A stretch of 64,000 nt of DNA from JBFJKD01 sp038106145. Its GTDB lineage: Bacteria > Pseudomonadota > Gammaproteobacteria > Pseudomonadales > Porticoccaceae. A program made the translations under genes and the position numbers. The notes beneath the pieces were generated by a model. It had not been told where the DNA came from, did no database searches, and saw only the letters and a program-made list of their open reading frames with translations. The stretch is from the NCBI GenBank assembly GCA_038106145.1, contig JAYODD010000011.1:1-64000 (forward strand), written 5' to 3'. Positions 27,592-36,772 of the stretch are shown in pieces. Within the stretch, counting starts at the first letter, position 1. Each line of letters begins with the position of its first letter.

Positions 27592-28614
27592 ATGTATCAG
27601 CTTGCGCGCCGGGCGTTATTTTTATTGCCACCGGAAACCGCTCATCATCTGTCCCTGATGGCGATTAGCGGAGCCGCGCGTCTCGGCTTGTTGCCGACAG
27701 TCGCGAAAACATCCGTAAATAAGCCCCTCGAGGTAATGGGGTTGAGTTTTAAAAACGCAGTGGGGCTCGCTGCGGGGCTGGATAAAAATGGTGATTATTT
27801 CAACGGCCTGGGCGCCCTCGGTTTCGGTTTTATCGAAATCGGTACGGTGACGCCGCGCCCTCAGCAGGGTAATCCCCGGCCGCGCCTGTTTCGCGTGGCT
27901 CAGCACCAGGCCATTATCAACCGCATGGGCTTCAATAATATGGGCGTCGACCATCTGGTGGAGCAGGTGGCAAAGCGCCGCTACGACGGTGTGCTGGGCA
28001 TCAATATTGGCAAGAATGCGGATACGCCCCTCGAGCGGGCGTTTGAGGATTATCGGCACTGCCTGCAGAAAGTATATTCCTGTGCGGATTATGTCACAGT
28101 GAATATTTCATCCCCCAATACACCGGGGTTGCGGGATTTACAGCTGGGACAAAATTTACAGCGATTGCTGGCGCAGTTGAAGGATGTACAAAGTGCGCTG
28201 GCGGATCAGCATCAGCGCTACGTGCCGCTGGCGGTGAAAATCGCGCCGGATATGGAAGCGGATCAACTCGCCGATCTCGCTGCGTTACTGATTAAAAATC
28301 GCATCGATGGTGTGATTGCCACCAATACCACGTTAGCCCGCGCTGGGATAGAGGGTTTGCCGGTAGCGCAACAGGCGGGGGGATTAAGTGGCTTACCCCT
28401 GCGCACACGAGCCACTGCGGTGGTGAAGACGCTCGCCCAGCGTCTGGAAGGCGCTATTCCGATTATTGGCGTGGGTGGTATTTGCAGCGGTGCCGATGCG
28501 GCGGAAAAAATACGCGCCGGGGCAAGCCTGGTACAGCTCTACACGGGTTTTATCTACCGCGGGCCTGACCTCATAAAAGAATCGGTAGCGGCGTTGGCGG
28601 CTACCGATTCTTAA
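27592..28614 (+). CDS. pyrD: Dihydroorotate dehydrogenase (quinone), class 2
   Basis: A peripheral inner-membrane flavoenzyme that oxidises dihydroorotate to orotate with quinone, in pyrimidine synthesis. At 340 residues it matches E. coli PyrD (336). The N-terminal amphipathic helix (YQLARRALFLLPPETAH) marks class 2; GLAAGLDKNGD, the NISSPNTPGLR segment with the catalytic serine, and the FMN-phosphate region GVGGI follow. The ATG at 27592 gives the canonical start. The last codons and stop form one arm and loop of a hairpin that acts as terminator for rmf on the other strand. Confidence 0.96.
   Translation: MYQLARRALFLLPPETAHHLSLMAISGAARLGLLPTVAKTSVNKPLEVMGLSFKNAVGLAAGLDKNGDYFNGLGALGFGFIEIGTVTPRPQQGNPRPRLFRVAQHQAIINRMGFNNMGVDHLVEQVAKRRYDGVLGINIGKNADTPLERAFEDYRHCLQKVYSCADYVTVNISSPNTPGLRDLQLGQNLQRLLAQLKDVQSALADQHQRYVPLAVKIAPDMEADQLADLAALLIKNRIDGVIATNTTLARAGIEGLPVAQQAGGLSGLPLRTRATAVVKTLAQRLEGAIPIIGVGGICSGADAAEKIRAGASLVQLYTGFIYRGPDLIKESVAALAATDS
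28577..28612 (-). terminator. rmf terminator embedded in the end of pyrD
   Basis: A perfect 13-bp stem (28577-28589 with 28600-28612) with a 10-nt loop. Read on the minus strand it is followed by TTATG after a TTCTT arm, making a T-rich tail, about 73 nt beyond the rmf stop. On the plus strand no T-run follows. The stem lies inside the final pyrD codons and includes the first two bases of its stop. Confidence 0.75.
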
Positions 28615-28684
28615 GCCTCGTTGGAGGCTTCAGGCAGGGCAATTGCGCCCTGGAGGTCTGGATCCGGAAGACCCTGTTAAAGCG

Positions 28685-28891
28685 TTACATGGAAACCACT
28701 TTTTGTTGACCGGTGGAGGTACTATAACCTTGCCAGTGATCCTCGCGGCCTTCGCGCCAGCCCTTGATCCATTCGACGCTGAGGGGATTTTCTCCAGAAT
28801 AGGGGCAATTATCGTTAGCCCTCCCACTGAAACCGACCTGATAACCTTTGATGTAGGCGCGGTGGGTGGTGTCACGTTTTTGCCTTTTCAT
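28685..28891 (-). CDS. rmf: Ribosome modulation factor
   Basis: RMF drives dimerisation of 70S ribosomes into inactive 100S particles in stationary phase. The 68-residue basic protein opens MKRQKRD, as E. coli RMF does, and retains the GYQ.G..GR, NCPY and GWREGR landmarks. It is about 13 residues longer than the E. coli protein at the C-terminus. AGGAG lies about 6 nt before the ATG. It is next to pyrD, as in enterobacteria, but convergent with it and about 70 nt away. Confidence 0.93.
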   Translation of the reverse strand: MKRQKRDTTHRAYIKGYQVGFSGRANDNCPYSGENPLSVEWIKGWREGREDHWQGYSTSTGQQKVVSM

Positions 28892-29074
28892 AGGGAATAG
28901 CTCCTGTTAGTGCAGCATCGGTTCCTGTCGGGCAAGAACCGCCGATCAAGGGTTTCACCATGGCAGCGCGAGGGCTCTTCACAGTTCAACAAATTGGCGC
29001 GGGTGTGTCGAAGATTTTATTTATCTATCCGCCAGATGTTTAATACCCGACAGTAATCAAAGGTGATCGCAAAC

Positions 29075-31303
29075 GTGTTTAATGAGTGGTTTGTCACTTG
29101 CCCCAAAGGACTCGAAGGTCTATTGGGAGACGAGTTAGCTGAGTTGGGTATGCATAATCGGCGCGAAACGGTGGCGGGGGTGTCCCTGCGGGGCACATTG
29201 CAGGACGCCTACCTTATCTGCTTATGGTCCCGTTTGGCCAACCGCGTGTTATTACCTCTGACGACGTTTCCAGTGGCCAGTGCGGACGACATATACGCGG
29301 GTGCTTCCGCGGTGAACTGGAGTGAGCACTTCGGCGCGGAGGCCACGTTTGTGGTCGATTTTATCGGTACCGGCTCGGGTATCGATAATAGCCACTACGG
29401 CGCGTTGCGAGTTAAGGATGCGGTTATTGATTACTTTCGTCGCACCACGGGGGAACGCCCGGGCATTGAGCAACAGACCCCGGATATTCGACTCAACGTG
29501 CGGCTTGCCCGGGGCAGCGCTACCCTGAGCCTGGATTTTTCCGGCGATAGTTTGCACCGGCGTAATTATCGCGTAGAGGGCAGGTCGGCGCCCCTCAAGG
29601 AAAACCTGGCGGCAGCCATATTGCTGCGCGCCGGATGGCCTGAAATCGCCGCCAGGGGAGGGGCGTTAGTCGACCCCATGTGTGGCAGTGGCACGTTATT
29701 GATCGAGGCCGGTCTGATCGCGGCGGATATCGCGCCGGGATTACTGCGCGCGCATTTTGGATTTTTGCGCTGGCGCCATCATCAACCGGCGTATTGGCAG
29801 GAGTTGCTCGCCGAGGCAGAAGCGCGCAAGCGTGCCGGGTTGACAAAATTTCGGCACGCGTGGGATACCGCAGCGCTGCAGACCACCACCCCCATCTGGG
29901 GCTACGATTGGGATTCCAATGCGGTGCAGGCGAGCGCGGCGAATATCGTTCGGGCCGGACTGGAAAATATTATCCAGGTGCGCCACGGAGCCGTATCCGC
30001 GCTGCGCAATCCCGCGCCGAAGGCCGTACCCGGGCTGGTGGTTACCAACCCGCCCTACGGTCTGCGGCTGGGGGAGGAAGAGGGATTGCGGGATCTGTAT
30101 CGGCGACTGGGGGTGGTGTTAAAGCGCCATTTTGGCGGTTGGCGTGCGGCTGTGTTTACTGGCAATAACGCGTTGAGTTTTGAGCTGGGTCTGAGCCGGG
30201 ATAAGCGCTACAGGCTGTTTAATGGCACCATCGCCAGCGAGTTGTTGTTATTTGATATCCGCGCAGACGTGGCGAATAACCCTGCGCCGGGGACACAGGC
30301 GGCGACTTCAGTTGCGCCACTAACCTCCGGTGCTCAGATGCTGGCCAATCGCCTGCGCAAAAATCAACGCAAACTGGCACCCTGGTTAAAGCGCACAGGA
30401 ACGATGTGCTATCGCCTGTACGATGCGGATTTGCCGGAGTACGCGGTCGCCATTGATTGCTATGGCGAGCACGTTCACGTGCAGGAATATCAGGCGCCAA
30501 CTTCAGTTGACGAGGACAGCGCGCGGCGACATTTACGGGAAGTGCGCAGCGCTGTGAACGAGGTGCTGGCGCCCCAGGGGCAGAAGGTGTTCTACAAACA
30601 GCGGCGACGGCAGCGCGGTAACGAGCAGTATCAGCGGTCACGGCACGCTGAAACTGGCGTGTTTACCATCGTCGAAGGCGCTGCCGCGCTGGAAGTGAAC
30701 CTCAGCGACTATCTGGACACCGGATTGTTTCTCGATCACCGGCCGGTACGCCGGTTAATTGCCGAGCGCTGTGCGTCGCGTGCTGGCCAACAAAAACCGG
30801 TGCGCTTTCTGAATCTGTTCTGCTATACCGCGACTGCCACCGTACAGGCAGCTCTGGCTGGGGCCCGGCACAGTTTGAGCGTGGATATGTCCAACGTCTA
30901 TCTGGAATGGGCGCAACGCAATTTTGCATTGAACGACCTGGACCCGCGGGCCCATCAACTGTTGCGCGCAGACTGCATCGCGTGGCTGGGCACGGCGAGC
31001 GGCGAGTACGATATTATTCTGCTGGACCCACCCACTTTTTCCAATTCAAAAAAAATGGCAGGGGTACTGGATATACAAAGGGACCACGCCGCGTTACTGA
31101 GGCAGGCGATGGGACTGCTTGCCGCGGATGGGTTACTGGTATTTTCCAATAATTTCCGTCAGTTCAACATGGATCCTGCCGTCATGGAGAAATATCAGGT
31201 TGAGGATATCAGTGCGGCGACGATTGATAAGGATTTTGAACGCAATCCCCGTATTCACACCTGTTGGTTGCTCACTCACCGTCAATCCGGCGCCCATGAA
31301 TGA
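29075..31303 (+). CDS. rlmL: Bifunctional 23S rRNA methyltransferase RlmKL
   Basis: A two-enzyme fusion that makes m2G2445 (RlmL half) and m7G2069 (RlmK half) in 23S rRNA. The 742 residues contain an N-terminal THUMP domain, a first SAM domain with DPMCGSGTLLIEA and TNPPYGLR (about residues 205-335), and a second SAM domain with LNLFCYTATATVQA and LDPPTFSNSKKM (about 570-660). E. coli RlmL is 702 residues. The GTG at 29075 fits the family start FNEWFVTCPKGLE and has AAGGTGAT upstream; a GTG at 29063 would add four residues. Confidence 0.95.
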   Translation: MFNEWFVTCPKGLEGLLGDELAELGMHNRRETVAGVSLRGTLQDAYLICLWSRLANRVLLPLTTFPVASADDIYAGASAVNWSEHFGAEATFVVDFIGTGSGIDNSHYGALRVKDAVIDYFRRTTGERPGIEQQTPDIRLNVRLARGSATLSLDFSGDSLHRRNYRVEGRSAPLKENLAAAILLRAGWPEIAARGGALVDPMCGSGTLLIEAGLIAADIAPGLLRAHFGFLRWRHHQPAYWQELLAEAEARKRAGLTKFRHAWDTAALQTTTPIWGYDWDSNAVQASAANIVRAGLENIIQVRHGAVSALRNPAPKAVPGLVVTNPPYGLRLGEEEGLRDLYRRLGVVLKRHFGGWRAAVFTGNNALSFELGLSRDKRYRLFNGTIASELLLFDIRADVANNPAPGTQAATSVAPLTSGAQMLANRLRKNQRKLAPWLKRTGTMCYRLYDADLPEYAVAIDCYGEHVHVQEYQAPTSVDEDSARRHLREVRSAVNEVLAPQGQKVFYKQRRRQRGNEQYQRSRHAETGVFTIVEGAAALEVNLSDYLDTGLFLDHRPVRRLIAERCASRAGQQKPVRFLNLFCYTATATVQAALAGARHSLSVDMSNVYLEWAQRNFALNDLDPRAHQLLRADCIAWLGTASGEYDIILLDPPTFSNSKKMAGVLDIQRDHAALLRQAMGLLAADGLLVFSNNFRQFNMDPAVMEKYQVEDISAATIDKDFERNPRIHTCWLLTHRQSGAHE

Positions 31304-31554
31304 ATAAGGTATTGACGTTATACAGTGGCAGGGACTGCCACCTGTGCGAGCAGGCGCAAGCGCTACTTTATCCGTTGCTCGATGAGCAGGAATGGCGGCT
31401 GCGGGTAGTCGTGATTGACGGCGATGACACTCTTATGCAGCGCTATGGCACGCGTATTCCGGTAGTGCTCTTGCCAGATGGCCGGGAGAAGGGTTGGCCC
31501 TTCACCGCTGGACAGGTGCGGCGGCTGATGTTGGAGAGTCTGGCACCACCATAG
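31300..31554 (+). CDS. Glutaredoxin-like (DUF836) family protein
   Basis: An 84-residue thioredoxin-fold protein with the redox motif CHLC (residues 13-16) and the cis-proline segment TRIPVVLL (about 51-58). The family lacks a glutathione tail motif and its partner is unknown. Its ATG overlaps the rlmKL stop as ATGA, a coupling seen in many gammaproteobacteria, so the two are co-translated. It is convergent with the alpha/beta hydrolase gene. Confidence 0.88.
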   Translation: MNKVLTLYSGRDCHLCEQAQALLYPLLDEQEWRLRVVVIDGDDTLMQRYGTRIPVVLLPDGREKGWPFTAGQVRRLMLESLAPP

Positions 31555-31604
31555 GCGCAACGCGGGCCCCGGCACGCGGATTTTACCGTTGCTGGGTTGT
31601 GCAA

Positions 31605-32495
31605 TTACAGGTGCTGTATAAACCAGTCCCGTGCGGCACCGCTGGACTGGGCGAAACCAGCCACATAAGCATCGAAATGTCCGCCCGGCAACAGGGCTAA
31701 TTTCTTGGGTTCAAGGGCCTGGTTGAAGGCCGCGAGGGCTTCGTCGGCAACGGTCAGGTGATCTTCCCGCGCAACCACCATCAGTAACGGGGTCGGGCTG
31801 ATAGCGGGAATATAGACCCCCGGCTCGTATTCCGAGAACATTTCCACAGAGCGTAGTGTTACTTCGTTGCGCCAGGCCGGCGCGCGACTGGCTGCGGTGC
31901 TGGTCATCCACTGCCAGGAGTCCGCTGTAGGCAGAGCGCAGGGTTGCAGGGGATCCTCGCACACCACCGGAATCATCGCCGGCGCGCCACCGGCATAGCG
32001 TTGGCGGCGGTCCGCGTCAAACAGCGCGCGCGTGGGAGTCAACATATCGGCGCGGATCAGGCGTCGCATATTGCGCGAGCCACTTATGAGAGGCACCTGC
32101 GAGACCACGCATCTTACGCGGCGGTCCAGGGCGCTGACCACCAGCACGTGGGCCCCACTGTAACTCGAACCCCAGATGCCGATACGCCGTTCGTCGACCT
32201 GCGGCAGACTGCTTGCGTAAGTGATGGCATCCCGATAATCCTGTATCTGTTGCCAGGGGTCTATCTCTTGCCGAGGTTCCCCGTCACTGGCGCCAAGATT
32301 GCGATTGTCGTACACCAACACGGCGAAACCTGCGGTGCTGAACACGTCGGCGTAGGCGTCGAGGTACATTTCTTTTACCGCGGAAAAGCCGTGTGCCATG
32401 ACGATTGTGGCAAAAGGGCCGATATCATTGTCCGGGGTATAAAGCCAGCCACGCAGTGTTATACCGTTAGCTTTAAATTCTATATTTTCGCGCAT
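31605..32495 (-). CDS. Alpha/beta hydrolase (X-Pro dipeptidyl-peptidase-like)
   Basis: A 296-residue serine hydrolase without a signal peptide. The oxyanion segment MAHGFSAVKEM is followed by the nucleophile elbow GSSYSG (near 110); an Asp in AREDHLTV and a His in GGHFDAY complete the triad. The sequence resembles the DUF1100 / dienelactone hydrolase-like group. The substrate is unknown. It lies about 100 nt from tatD on the same strand. Confidence 0.85.
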   Translation of the reverse strand: MRENIEFKANGITLRGWLYTPDNDIGPFATIVMAHGFSAVKEMYLDAYADVFSTAGFAVLVYDNRNLGASDGEPRQEIDPWQQIQDYRDAITYASSLPQVDERRIGIWGSSYSGAHVLVVSALDRRVRCVVSQVPLISGSRNMRRLIRADMLTPTRALFDADRRQRYAGGAPAMIPVVCEDPLQPCALPTADSWQWMTSTAASRAPAWRNEVTLRSVEMFSEYEPGVYIPAISPTPLLMVVAREDHLTVADEALAAFNQALEPKKLALLPGGHFDAYVAGFAQSSGAARDWFIQHL

Positions 32496-32597
32496 AACCT
32501 GTTACCTCTCACTCAGCAGACTTCGCGGACCGCAAAAGGTGGAACTTGGCGTTAGCTAGCCTAGTGGATAAGCGGCTGGTTGAACAGGCGGGCACAG

Positions 32598-33407
32598 TCA
32601 AATGCTTTTGCTCAGCCGGAAAAATTGTCTGGCGGTTGCCGTAGTGGCGGCGGCAATTGCCGCTGCATCCTCCTGACGGCAGGCCGCCACGGTTTGCAAA
32701 ACACAGGGCAGATAGGCCGGTTCGTTGCGGCGGTTTTTGGGTTGCGGTTGCAGGGTGCGCGGCAATAGGTAGGGTGCGTCGGTTTCCAGCATCAGGCGGT
32801 TAAGCGGAATCTGCGCAACCAGTTGTTGCAGTTGCGTGCCGCGGCGCGGGTCGCAGATCCAGCCGGTGATGCCAATGTGTAAATCCAGGTCGAGATAATT
32901 GAACAGGCTGCTGCGATCCCCGGTAAAGCAGTGGATGACTCCGTCGATCAGGCGATGGCGGTAGTGGCGCAGGATCGCCAGCTGTCGATCGTGAGCGTCT
33001 CTGGCGTGCATAAATACCGGCAGGCCAAGATTTGCGGCAATTTCCAGTTGTGCCTCAAAGGCGTGTTCCTGAGCGGGGCGTGGAGACAAATCCCGGTAGA
33101 AGTCGAGACCGGTTTCGCCGATGGCTACTATTTCAGGGGCGGAAGCCTGCTGCACAAGGGCGGCGGCGCTGTCCGTGGTCCAGTCCCGCGCGTGGTGCGG
33201 GTGCAACCCGGCGGTTGCGTACAAATCGTATCCGCTGGTTACTCTCGCCTGCCGACACAGGGCAACTGCCGCAGCTGTATTTTGTGTGGTGGTGCCGGTG
33301 ATGATACAGGTGGTGACACCGGCATCCGCAGCGCGGGCAAGCACGTCCTGCAGGTCGTTGTAAAAACTTTTATCGGTAAGGTTAGCGCCGATATCTATCA
33401 ACTGCAT
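32598..33407 (-). CDS. tatD: TatD-family metal-dependent nuclease
   Basis: A 269-residue TIM-barrel hydrolase. The start (QLIDIGANLTDKSF), AGLHPHHARDW, GETGLDFYRD, HARDAH, HCFTG, GITGWICDPRRG and ETDAPYLLPR track E. coli TatD itself more closely than YcfH or YjjV. TatD is a 3'-5' exonuclease acting on DNA. The ATG at 33407 matches the family start; a GTG at 33434 overlaps the upstream stop as GTGA and could extend it by nine residues. No tat translocase genes are nearby. It is coupled to the Slt gene. Confidence 0.9.
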   Translation of the reverse strand: MQLIDIGANLTDKSFYNDLQDVLARAADAGVTTCIITGTTTQNTAAAVALCRQARVTSGYDLYATAGLHPHHARDWTTDSAAALVQQASAPEIVAIGETGLDFYRDLSPRPAQEHAFEAQLEIAANLGLPVFMHARDAHDRQLAILRHYRHRLIDGVIHCFTGDRSSLFNYLDLDLHIGITGWICDPRRGTQLQQLVAQIPLNRLMLETDAPYLLPRTLQPQPKNRRNEPAYLPCVLQTVAACRQEDAAAIAAATTATARQFFRLSKSI

Positions 33408-33430
33408 CCTGTTGCCTGGCGCCGCAAATG

Positions 33431-35425
33431 TCACAGCAACTCATCCCTCTCCCGGGCACTTAAAATTTTGTCCTGGTTACCGAGGTGATGGCTATATATC
33501 GCTGAAAACGCGAGCACATTTTGTACATAGTTACGGGTTTCTTTAAAGGGAATGGTTTCGATCCAGGCGTCAAAGGGCATCAGGCCGCCACTGTCCTTGA
33601 GCCAGCGACTGACGCGGTGCGGACCGGCGTTATATGCCGCGGTGGCAAGAATGCGGTTGCCATTGAATTTTTTGATCATGTCATTGTAATAATGGCTGCC
33701 GAGCTGCACGTTAATACTGGGATTTTCCAGATCGCGTAGTTGGCGATAGTCTACCCGGTGCTGTTTCGCCACCATTTTGGCCGTCGCCGGCATTAACTGC
33801 ATTAATCCCCTGGCGCCCGCTGGCGAGACCACATCGGGAGCGAAAGCGCTTTCCTGGCGCGACACCGCGAGGAGCAATTGCAGGGGCAGACCGTGTTTAG
33901 TTGCATTGCGATCAAATTCCTGTTTAAAAGGGACCGGAAAACGGATGCTGAGATCGTCCCAGTGGGGTGCCCGCGTCATGGCGAGAATCGCCTGCTGGTG
34001 CCACTGCCAGCGCTGCGCGAGGCGCGCCGCCACCTGCCAGTCGTGGGCAGTGTAATTTTGGCCTGCGTGATACCACTCGCGGCGCGCGTCGAGTAGTTCG
34101 TTTTGTAGTAAAAATTCACGCGTTCGACGCATCGACGGCATATCGGCGAGGGCATCAACCTCGGCATCGGTGACCGCCACGGGATCATGTTGCATGGCGT
34201 AGGGAACACCGACCCAGTCGCAGGCGAGAAAACCGTAGAAGCTGCGGGAGTGCGTAAGTTTCTGATAGTCAGCAAGAATGTCTGCGTGGCGACCGGCCGT
34301 CCCGGTGGCCAGACTATGGGCTCGAGGGCGCCAGTAATTCCAGGTGGGCTGCTGGCGTATTTCGTCAGGTAATTTGGCCGTCCAGTTAGCGAGTCCGCGC
34401 CAGTCCCGCGCCCGTAGATCAAGGCGCAGGCGCCATTCGAGCAAATCGATTTGCGCCACATCCAGACGGTCTTCCATGTACCCGTATGCCGCCTGCGGAT
34501 GCCCCTGGCGAAACAGGCCCTGCACAATCTGCGTCAATACACGCCCCTGGGCGGGCTTGTCGAAGTACGCAACCTGTTGGTAGTGCGCCCAATGTTTAAG
34601 GGCGGCCGTCGCGTCCCTGTGCGCAAGATGAGAAATGGCGTGCTCGATCAATGTGAGCACTTCGGGCGGATGCGCGGAAAACAGGTCGTATTGCGCGACA
34701 CGGGTAGGTTGTTGATCGAGCGCCAGGTAATCGCGGGCGCGCTGTTGTAGTTCCGGCGAGGTAAACCGTTTGGCCAGGTGGTTGGCCAGGCGGTATTCGT
34801 GGCCAAGTACAGCCAGGGTATAGCGTTCCCACACTGCCTGTTGGGTAATGGCTCCCTCTCGCGTCAACACCTCAAACAGGGGGTCACAGGCACTCGGCTG
34901 GGATTTTCCCACCAACCATAGTTTGAGTCCGCCCGCGATAGCCTCCTGATGTTGGCCGAGACGATGCAGGCCGTAGTGGTAATGACAGGCGTGCTCCACC
35001 GAGTTTAATTGCGGGCTGTAGTAGCGCACGTAGCGTTTCCAGTCTCCGCGTCCACGCAGTTGGTTGAGCCAGTTGCTGCGCAATTTTCCTGCCATTGGCG
35101 TGTCGCCATAGCGTTTCAGGAAGCGGACGACCGATCTGGTTTGCAAGGGTGCTGCGTGAGAAACGAGTTCGCTGTATTCGAGGTACGGATAAAGTGGGTA
35201 GTCGTGCAGCCGCGCGCTGAGTTGTTTGAACTGGTTATAGTTACCCTTCGCCAGCTGGCGTCTCGCTTCCTGATAAAGCTTGCGTTGTTGTTCGATGTCG
35301 GCAGTGTCGGCGTACGCCTGCGTGGCCTGGAGGCTAACCAACAGGGCTGCAAAAATAGATGAGAAAATAGCGTTGCGCAGTGCGTTGGGGTTAATAGTCG
35401 CTGGCGCGCCCACTACATACCTCAC
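33431..35425 (-). CDS. slt: Soluble lytic murein transglycosylase (Slt70 family)
   Basis: A 664-residue periplasmic enzyme that cleaves peptidoglycan glycan strands to give 1,6-anhydromuropeptides. A signal peptide spans about residues 15-40 (IFSSIFAALLVSLQATQAYA). A long superhelical alpha-domain follows, and the catalytic domain has its glutamate at about 525 in SRQESAF, with GLMQLMPATA and AAYNAGPHRVSRW downstream. GAGG lies just before the ATG. Its stop overlaps the possible GTG start of tatD. Confidence 0.92.
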   Translation of the reverse strand: MRYVVGAPATINPNALRNAIFSSIFAALLVSLQATQAYADTADIEQQRKLYQEARRQLAKGNYNQFKQLSARLHDYPLYPYLEYSELVSHAAPLQTRSVVRFLKRYGDTPMAGKLRSNWLNQLRGRGDWKRYVRYYSPQLNSVEHACHYHYGLHRLGQHQEAIAGGLKLWLVGKSQPSACDPLFEVLTREGAITQQAVWERYTLAVLGHEYRLANHLAKRFTSPELQQRARDYLALDQQPTRVAQYDLFSAHPPEVLTLIEHAISHLAHRDATAALKHWAHYQQVAYFDKPAQGRVLTQIVQGLFRQGHPQAAYGYMEDRLDVAQIDLLEWRLRLDLRARDWRGLANWTAKLPDEIRQQPTWNYWRPRAHSLATGTAGRHADILADYQKLTHSRSFYGFLACDWVGVPYAMQHDPVAVTDAEVDALADMPSMRRTREFLLQNELLDARREWYHAGQNYTAHDWQVAARLAQRWQWHQQAILAMTRAPHWDDLSIRFPVPFKQEFDRNATKHGLPLQLLLAVSRQESAFAPDVVSPAGARGLMQLMPATAKMVAKQHRVDYRQLRDLENPSINVQLGSHYYNDMIKKFNGNRILATAAYNAGPHRVSRWLKDSGGLMPFDAWIETIPFKETRNYVQNVLAFSAIYSHHLGNQDKILSARERDELL

Positions 35426-35530
35426 TAAAAATACCGGTTACGAGTTTGATGATGGCAGATGGAACTTTGCTGTTAATGGAACACCCCTGGAACCGGCGTC
35501 TGCTCGATTCGAATGATGCAGGCAAACCTG

Positions 35531-35971
35531 CTAGGACTGTTCCTGTATCCTGACCGCAAGTACGTCGCAGGTGGCGCCGTGCAGAACCCCGTTGGCGGTG
35601 GAACCGAAAATCAGCGCCAGCCCGTGGCGTCCGTGACTACCCACCACAATCAGATCGACGCTGTTTTCCTTCGCGAAGCGATGCATCTCCTGCGCAGGCT
35701 GGCCAATAATAACATGCTGTTCAGTGCTGCCGATATGGAGTTCACGACAAAATTCTTCAAGCCGGCTGTGTGCCTGTTGTTCCATCTGTGCCTGTACGTC
35801 GCTCAGGTCCATGGGAATGTCCCCGCCGTAGGCGAAGGACAACGGTTCCTGCACGTGTAGCAGGCTGATGCGCACATCCCGTTCGCCAAATAAGTCTTTG
35901 ACGCGGTCGATCACTTGCTGGGACTCGGCGGACAGGTCGAGACCCACGAGAATGTGGTGATAATAGGACAT
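35531..35971 (-). CDS. Universal stress protein (UspA family)
   Basis: A 146-residue Usp domain opening HILVGLDLSAES. The nucleotide-binding signature G-x2-G-x9-G(S) is seen as GSHGRHG...FGS, so it may bind ATP, unlike UspA itself. Such proteins accumulate in stasis and oxidative or envelope stress. It stands alone, with the slt gene about 105 nt downstream on the same strand. Confidence 0.92.
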   Translation of the reverse strand: MSYYHHILVGLDLSAESQQVIDRVKDLFGERDVRISLLHVQEPLSFAYGGDIPMDLSDVQAQMEQQAHSRLEEFCRELHIGSTEQHVIIGQPAQEMHRFAKENSVDLIVVGSHGRHGLALIFGSTANGVLHGATCDVLAVRIQEQS

Positions 35972-36082
35972 AATTAAGCTCCAATATCTGGGTTATTATG
36001 CGCTGCCTGGCGGCTCCGTTGCAGCATCGGCGCAGTGTATACCGAGAACGCGGGGTATAGACAGGCTGAATGTAGGCAAGAA

Positions 36083-36568
36083 GTGGAATACTTTATCATT
36101 TTAATCGTTGCTATGGTGCTGCTGGCCAAGCTGACGCAATTGCACCGGCCGCCCCGGGAAAAGCTCCTGGTGACCCTGCGCGCCCGTGGTCGTGAAGCGG
36201 GGTTGCGAGTCGAACTGGTGAGTGACCCGCTGGCCGGGGCCGGTGTGGCGCCCGCGGTGCGTTACCTGCTGCCCTGGCCGTTGAATTTCGATACGGGCGC
36301 GGGATTCACTCCCTGGAGTCTGGTGCGCGAGGCCAGGCGCGGGAAAGAAACGCCCTGGGTTGGCTGGCGCTGGGCCGACGCTCCGGCACCAGAGGGGGTG
36401 TGCGCGGGATTGGAGGGGATATTGGCGGGTTTGCCGAGCGACGTCGGGGTGGTGCAGTGTGATCGTTCCGGTCTGTCGATTTACTGGGGAGAACAAGGGG
36501 GGCAGGATTCCGTTGCCAAACTTGTAGAAGGGTTAAATAATTTAAGAAATAGATATATTAAACAATAA
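36083..36568 (+). CDS. Hypothetical single-pass membrane protein upstream of topA
   Basis: A 161-residue protein with one N-terminal membrane helix (YFIILIVAMVLLAKL) and a basic, then mixed, cytosolic domain (PREKLLVTLRARGREAGL...). Proteins of this shape precede topA in pseudomonads; the function is unknown. I choose the GTG at 36083, which puts the helix at the N-terminus; a GTG at 36035 would add 16 polar residues. It is followed by about 200 AT-rich bases before topA, which probably hold the topA promoter. Confidence 0.7.
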   Translation: MEYFIILIVAMVLLAKLTQLHRPPREKLLVTLRARGREAGLRVELVSDPLAGAGVAPAVRYLLPWPLNFDTGAGFTPWSLVREARRGKETPWVGWRWADAPAPEGVCAGLEGILAGLPSDVGVVQCDRSGLSIYWGEQGGQDSVAKLVEGLNNLRNRYIKQ

Positions 36569-36772
36569 GTTAAATAATTAATATAATGTTAATTATAGTT
36601 TTTGCCGATACCCATCAAACACTAGGCTGGACGTCTGTCCAGGACCAATGTGTCAATCAAAGCCGATCAGAAACTGCTTGACCCTGCCGTGTGCAGTCCG
36701 TATATATTCGCCCCTTTGGTTCGCTGGACGGAACTTTTTAACGCCACCTAACGCTAAACAACGAAGGATTTC

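Noticed and set aside
36604..36611. GCCGATAC resembling a sigma28 -10 upstream of topA
   Set aside because: The -35 region is poor, and topA is not expected to be under flagellar control; single octamers are expected by chance.
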